A DNA stretch of 25,433 nt from a virus, in the IMG/VR virus record IMGVR_UViG_3300010970_000045, positions 1,909 to 27,341 of that record. The stretch is one strand, 5' to 3'. A program made the position numbers and the translations under genes. Shown one piece after another: positions 22,087-25,433 of this stretch. Under the pieces are notes generated by a model. It was not told where the DNA came from. It did not search any database and saw only the letters and a list, made by a program, of their open reading frames with translations. Numbering within the stretch: the first letter of the stretch is position 1; each line of letters begins with the position of its first letter.

Positions 22087-23016
22087 TTAGTTAATAGATG
22101 AAGCTGACTCAATGCGATAGAGTGCTGCTTCACGGAGGCGTGCAAAGCCACCCATATAGTACCAACCGATGGTACGGAAGCGACGGAGTGCATCAATCTC
22201 TGGACCAATGATGGTAGAGATGTCTTGACCCTGTGCTTCAGCAAGTGCTTCACGACCAGCGATAACAGCCTTGTAGACGTTAACTGATCCTGAGTTTGCA
22301 GAGTAAGGCACACGTGGTGTCTCAACTACAAACGCACCTTCGATTACGCCAACTGCACCAGCCACGAATGGTGTGCGGTCTACGTACTGTGTCAGCGCCT
22401 GGAATCCGCCAGTGCCTGATTCGGCACGGAGGTCAGCAGCCTGACGTGGGTGTAGGTATGCAGCGTACAAGTCATTGATACGTGGCACAGCCTTGTTTGT
22501 GCGAAGCTGAGTTACAGCCTCACGGATATCAGCAACAGCCATAGTCATTGAAGATGTGATGGTGTTGGTTGTTGTAGCAGTTCCTGCGTAGATGACGTTT
22601 GAGCCACCTGTGAGAACTGTTGCAACTACAGAGTCAATAGAGTCTGCTGAGTTGTAAGCGATGATGTCAGCAAGTGCTGAGTCAACATCGTTGAAAGAAG
22701 TTAGGTTCAACTTCTTAGTTGTTGTTACGGCTGAGCCGTATTCGTTAAGTGTTACAGTAACCTGATTTGGGTTACCCAATGCAATGCTTGATACATCTGA
22801 TGTTTCTGTCAATGTAGATGTTGCTTGTGCAAGATCTGAATAGATAGAGAACACAACTGATGAACCTGGCATCGCCTGTTGTACTGGCTTGACATCTGCA
22901 ATCGCACGCATTACCGGGATGCTACGAAGAGCCATACGAACATATTGGTCGTATGCGGTTTTGACGAGGTTGCTAATGTCCGATGTTCCGGTTAAGGAAC
23001 CTGATGGAATTGCCAT
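22087..23016 (-). CDS. Major capsid protein (N4-gp56-like, HK97 fold)
   Basis: This is a 309-residue major capsid protein. The N-terminal arm is MAIPSGSLTGTSDISNLVKT, followed by strand-rich segments and an alpha region DLYAAYLHPRQAADLRAESG, then YVDRTPFVAGAVGVIEGAFV and ETPRVPY. A C-terminal segment reads IGWYYMGGFARLREAALYRI. The LHPxQxxDLR and GAVGVIEG motifs are typical of the N4-gp56 family of HK97-fold capsid proteins. It follows the scaffold gene and is trailed by a hairpin, consistent with high expression. Confidence 0.88.
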   Translation of the reverse strand: MAIPSGSLTGTSDISNLVKTAYDQYVRMALRSIPVMRAIADVKPVQQAMPGSSVVFSIYSDLAQATSTLTETSDVSSIALGNPNQVTVTLNEYGSAVTTTKKLNLTSFNDVDSALADIIAYNSADSIDSVVATVLTGGSNVIYAGTATTTNTITSSMTMAVADIREAVTQLRTNKAVPRINDLYAAYLHPRQAADLRAESGTGGFQALTQYVDRTPFVAGAVGVIEGAFVVETPRVPYSANSGSVNVYKAVIAGREALAEAQGQDISTIIGPEIDALRRFRTIGWYYMGGFARLREAALYRIESASSIN

Positions 23017-23044
23017 TAGGTGTTACCTTTCGTTGTTGTGGAGG

Positions 23045-23515
23045 TTAGAGTCCAGACTGCCTAATAATGTCGTCCAGTTCTTCCTTGCTGTTAGCGTTCA
23101 TCAAGCGAGACATAACATCGGCTCCGCGTTCAGGTGACATACCTGCATCTGCGGCTCCGGTCATACGCTTGTAGGCTGCAGCGTCGGCTGGATCTACATT
23201 AGGTTGGTTCTGGTTCGACGAGAGTTCAATGCCGAATACATCTGCATTGGCCTCTAGCCATTTAGACACCGACTCTTCAGTTGGGTCAATGTCCTGTGGG
23301 ATAAATGAAGCGATCTTCTGATTTACCCCGCGAGCTGCGAGGGCATCCTTGATTGTTCGCTCGCGTTGGCCTTTGCTCAAGGTTTCAAACTGGGAACGAA
23401 GTTCCTGTAGTTCTTTATCCTTTTGCTTGGCTGCTTTGCGTAGTTGTTTTACAAGGTCATTCGACGAATCGTTTGTGTAGTCATCGTCTTCATCCTCGTA
23501 CTCGTAATTGGACAT
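23045..23515 (-). CDS. Capsid scaffolding protein
   Basis: This 156-residue protein has a very acidic N-terminus (MSNYEYEDEDDDYTNDSSND), a coiled coil (LVKQLRKAAKQKDKELQELR), a middle helical part and a C-terminal segment MSPERGADVMSRLMNANSKE ending IIRQSGL. Acidic, helical, Gln/Asn-rich and placed just before the capsid gene, it fits the scaffold role of guiding procapsid assembly. GGGAGA lies upstream of the ATG. No separate maturation protease is evident. Confidence 0.8.
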   Translation of the reverse strand: MSNYEYEDEDDDYTNDSSNDLVKQLRKAAKQKDKELQELRSQFETLSKGQRERTIKDALAARGVNQKIASFIPQDIDPTEESVSKWLEANADVFGIELSSNQNQPNVDPADAAAYKRMTGAADAGMSPERGADVMSRLMNANSKEELDDIIRQSGL

Positions 23516-23636
23516 AGTCCATCTCCCTATCGTTAGTTGATTTCGTCAGCCTCATATTCCAATGGGGATTGGGTATGGCTCCGACTCCTGGTATTGTTAT
23601 CACTCCACTAGGCCAGTCGTTCTAGTGGCAGGTCTG
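23516..23636 (-). other. Short gap with inverted repeat; no clear gene
   Basis: This 121-nt gap separates the 377-residue gene from scaffold. CCACTAG (23605-23611) and CTAGTGG (23622-23628) form a 7-bp inverted repeat without a T tract. A GTG-started frame at 23603 reads ITIPGVGAIPNPHWN and another frame ends SPLEYEADEIN. Each looks protein-like in part, which may mark a decayed or frame-broken small gene. Confidence 0.35.
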
Positions 23637-24770
23637 TTATAGGTTGCCGGCTCGTTCTCGGCCTAGCGCACCTTGTGCCGCTCCGGATTTACCGCCGAAG
23701 GCTGCTTGTTCTAAGCCAACAAGTTCTTGTCGTCTTTTACGAGCAGCAGCTGCGCCTTCAAGATTAAATACTTCTTGTTCGGCTTGCATCTGACCGTATG
23801 TAGGGCGGTTATAGAACTCAGCAAGTTGGCTGCCACGTGGTGCAACTTCTGCAACTGTTTGGAATCCAGTCATTGCTTGATCCTTGGTTACACCGTAACC
23901 TGCAAGCATCTGTGCTCGTGCCTCTGATGCTGCAATTTCTTCTGGTGTCTTACCTAGGCTTAGCCCTGCAGCTGATGCTGCACCACCGATTTCAGCGGCA
24001 GTTACCTTGCGCTGGATATCCTTTATAGCATTAGCGGGATCAAGGGTATAAGCCAAGATATCGCCATTAGTAATACCAGGATAAAACTGCTTAAGAGTTT
24101 CAAGTACCTGTGGATTAGACTTTAATACTCGATCTTGTGCGGTAAGAATACGACTTTCAAGTTCCGTATTGCTTACATCGTTAGCAATTAGTTTTTCAAA
24201 ACCTTCTTGGCGACCTAAATCACCCTTAGTGTAATAGGTAGCAGGAAGACCGTAGTTACGCATTACGTTCTGGTACTGGTCTTCTAGTGCAATATAATCG
24301 CCTTCATCAAGAGCCGTTAAGCCTTTCTTAATTCTTTCTGCGTTAGCAGCAAAGCGCTTTTGGTAGGCAGGAGTCTCGCGCAAGCGAAGTGTAAATTCAG
24401 AAGAACCAACGCTTGGATCAACAATTAAACCCTTGAGTGGTTCTACTAAAGATCCTAAACCGTACTTTGAAAACTGCTCAAATAGTATGTCGTATGCAGA
24501 CTGGCGCTTAGAGTTGTCTTGAGTTCCGCCACCGCCACCGCCGCCACCGCCGGTGCCACCACCACCGCCGCTAGGCTCACCATCACCTGTAGGTACAGGC
24601 TTAGTTGAGCCGATAGGCACTGAACCATCTGCTGCAATACCTCTTGCGTCTACATCAATCTCTTCACCGCTTTGGGTGACGATTGTTGCTATTGGCAAAA
24701 ATACTTCAGTAGGTTTTGGAGCAGCCTTGAAGCCGCCTTCATCAAGGCGTGATACGTCTATTCTAGCCAT
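23637..24770 (-). CDS. Internal virion protein-like, with poly-Gly hinge
   Basis: This is a 377-residue protein. An N-terminal beta part (MARIDVSRLDEGGFKAAPKP) is followed by a Gly-rich hinge around residues 67-82, then a long helical body: YDILFEQFSKYGLGSLVEPL, FTLRLRETPAYQKRFAANAE, YQNVMRNYGLPATYYT, QFYPGITNGDILAYTLDP. A C-terminal end reads LEQAAFGGKSGAAQGALGRE. I recognise this layout from internal or minor virion proteins of aquatic phages; ejection with the genome is likely but unproven. It sits upstream of scaffold and overlaps no neighbour. Confidence 0.65.
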   Translation of the reverse strand: MARIDVSRLDEGGFKAAPKPTEVFLPIATIVTQSGEEIDVDARGIAADGSVPIGSTKPVPTGDGEPSGGGGGTGGGGGGGGGTQDNSKRQSAYDILFEQFSKYGLGSLVEPLKGLIVDPSVGSSEFTLRLRETPAYQKRFAANAERIKKGLTALDEGDYIALEDQYQNVMRNYGLPATYYTKGDLGRQEGFEKLIANDVSNTELESRILTAQDRVLKSNPQVLETLKQFYPGITNGDILAYTLDPANAIKDIQRKVTAAEIGGAASAAGLSLGKTPEEIAASEARAQMLAGYGVTKDQAMTGFQTVAEVAPRGSQLAEFYNRPTYGQMQAEQEVFNLEGAAAARKRRQELVGLEQAAFGGKSGAAQGALGRERAGNL

Positions 24771-24772
24771 CG

Positions 24773-25433
24773 TTACCCCTGTAATCCAAAGTCTTTAAGA
24801 ACGCGTAGAGCAATATCTGATACTTCATTTTTAGCATTATTTGTATATTGCCAACGAGAGTCTTTGCGAAGCGCCTTTTCAAATTGATACAAAGGCATTT
24901 CCTTGTCTTGACCTATAGCAGATCTAAGAGTGGGATCGTTGATATCAATAGTCTCTGGGTTAAGTTCAAGGATTGCAGCCATACGGGTCTTGTATGGTTG
25001 ATAAACTGTTTCTAAGTCAACCCCGGAAGCAACCATTTCCTTAATACTATCGGGCATACCCATAGCAGCAATGGAACGGATACGCTTGTTAATTGTATCT
25101 AGGGTTTGACCTGCTTTAAGATCAGCAAGGAAGTTATTAACTTGAACATCGCTAAGGCTTAGCAAATTTGCTCTGGCAAAATCTTTAATTTTCTGAGCCT
25201 CAATATCTTGGCTTTCTATCTTACGAGTTGCAACCTCTGATGATAGTTTGCCAAGAGTTGCTAGTTTTCCTAGTTTCTTATCGGCACCGTAGGTACCAGT
25301 ATTGATAACATCAGTAAGAAGTTGTTCCTCATTAATTCCACCGGTGCGGATACCGTTAGTAGTCTTGTAAGGATTCCTCTTCTGGGCGTCAACAAGAATG
25401 GCAGAAAGATCTTTAATTTCTTTTGCAGATGGG
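24773..25433 (-). CDS. Helical virion-associated protein (5' partial at window edge)
   Basis: The frame is open from the window edge (about 220 residues visible) and ends at 24773. The visible part is helical and polar: IKDLSAILVDAQKRNPYKTT, GINEEQLLTDVINTGTYGAD, KLGKLATLGKLSSEVATRKI, then MPDSIKEMVASGVDLETVYQ and ALRKDSRWQYTNNAKNEVSD. An internal TTG at 25165 is not a credible start, because clear coding continues upstream of it. It lies two bases before the 377-residue gene and resembles it in helical style, so a second internal or ejection protein is likely. Its full length is unknown. Confidence 0.7.
   Translation of the reverse strand, partial: PSAKEIKDLSAILVDAQKRNPYKTTNGIRTGGINEEQLLTDVINTGTYGADKKLGKLATLGKLSSEVATRKIESQDIEAQKIKDFARANLLSLSDVQVNNFLADLKAGQTLDTINKRIRSIAAMGMPDSIKEMVASGVDLETVYQPYKTRMAAILELNPETIDINDPTLRSAIGQDKEMPLYQFEKALRKDSRWQYTNNAKNEVSDIALRVLKDFGLQG

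Noticed and set aside
22011-22325. Minus-strand ORF of 104 residues overlapping the capsid gene end
   Set aside because: Different frame from the conserved capsid protein, with no motif; a shadow of that gene.
23490-23603. GTG-started 37-residue ORF before the scaffold gene
   Set aside because: No ribosome-binding site, overlaps the scaffold start, and loses protein-like character after about 15 residues; kept only as a note on a possibly decayed gene.

Overview
This window is part of a tailed bacteriophage genome. It most likely infects an actinobacterium, and freshwater acI-type hosts (Nanopelagicales) are a good guess. The host signal is a WhiB-family iron-sulfur regulator, a family confined to Actinobacteria and their phages, together with a two-helix holin of a type I associate with actinophages and moderate rather than high GC. 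No integrase, tRNA, CRISPR array or insertion sequence is visible. There is almost no non-coding DNA: most genes abut or overlap by 1-17 nt (TAATG, ATGA, GTGA, TTGA junctions), and no stretch above 300 nt lacks a gene.

Layout. (1) 1-1082, plus strand: a C5-cytosine DNA methyltransferase, cut by the left window edge and broken into two frames. It ends at a terminator hairpin shared with the convergent operon. (2) 8753 down to 1144, minus strand: an early/replication operon. In transcription order it holds a proteasome-like Ntn hydrolase, a 28-residue membrane microprotein, small genes, a Cas4/RecB-like nuclease, a zinc-binding protein, WhiB, a DnaB-like helicase ATPase, a Holliday-junction-resolvase-like nuclease, small coiled-coil, acidic and zinc proteins, a primase split into zinc-finger and Toprim ORFs, a DUF1599-like protein, a sigma-like factor, a PD-(D/E)XK nuclease, an FmdB-like zinc ribbon and a SAM methyltransferase. 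(3) 8754-9152: a divergent promoter region with a leaderless minus-strand promoter, and a single plus-strand zinc-ribbon gene with a GC-rich, hairpin-forming 5' part. (4) 25433 down to 9219, minus strand: the late operon. In transcription order it holds internal virion proteins, scaffold, N4-gp56-like major capsid protein, head and tail proteins, a run of tiny lysine-rich genes, beta-sandwich fibre proteins, a collagen-like protein, a glycosyltransferase, many tail or receptor-binding modules, a 734-residue virion protein and the lysis cassette (membrane protein, M15-type endolysin, holin). It ends at a strong intrinsic terminator at 9150-9195.

Three free-standing HNH/endonuclease VII genes sit as AT-rich islands in the late operon. 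No tape-measure or sheath gene is seen, so a short-tailed (podovirus-like) particle is likely. Terminase, portal and DNA polymerase are not in the window.

The most unusual locus is 8107-9152: a phage-encoded proteasome/HslV-like peptidase with all catalytic residues, followed by a nested transmembrane microprotein, behind a divergent promoter region opposite a structured zinc-ribbon transcript. Other points of interest are the collagen-like/glycosyltransferase pair, three tandem paralogous receptor-binding-type genes, the frame-split methyltransferase and primase, and an HNH gene whose C-terminus repeats that of the gene before it. Around a dozen genes below 60 residues were read by hand from the junctions. 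All functions are inferred from motifs; no database search was possible.
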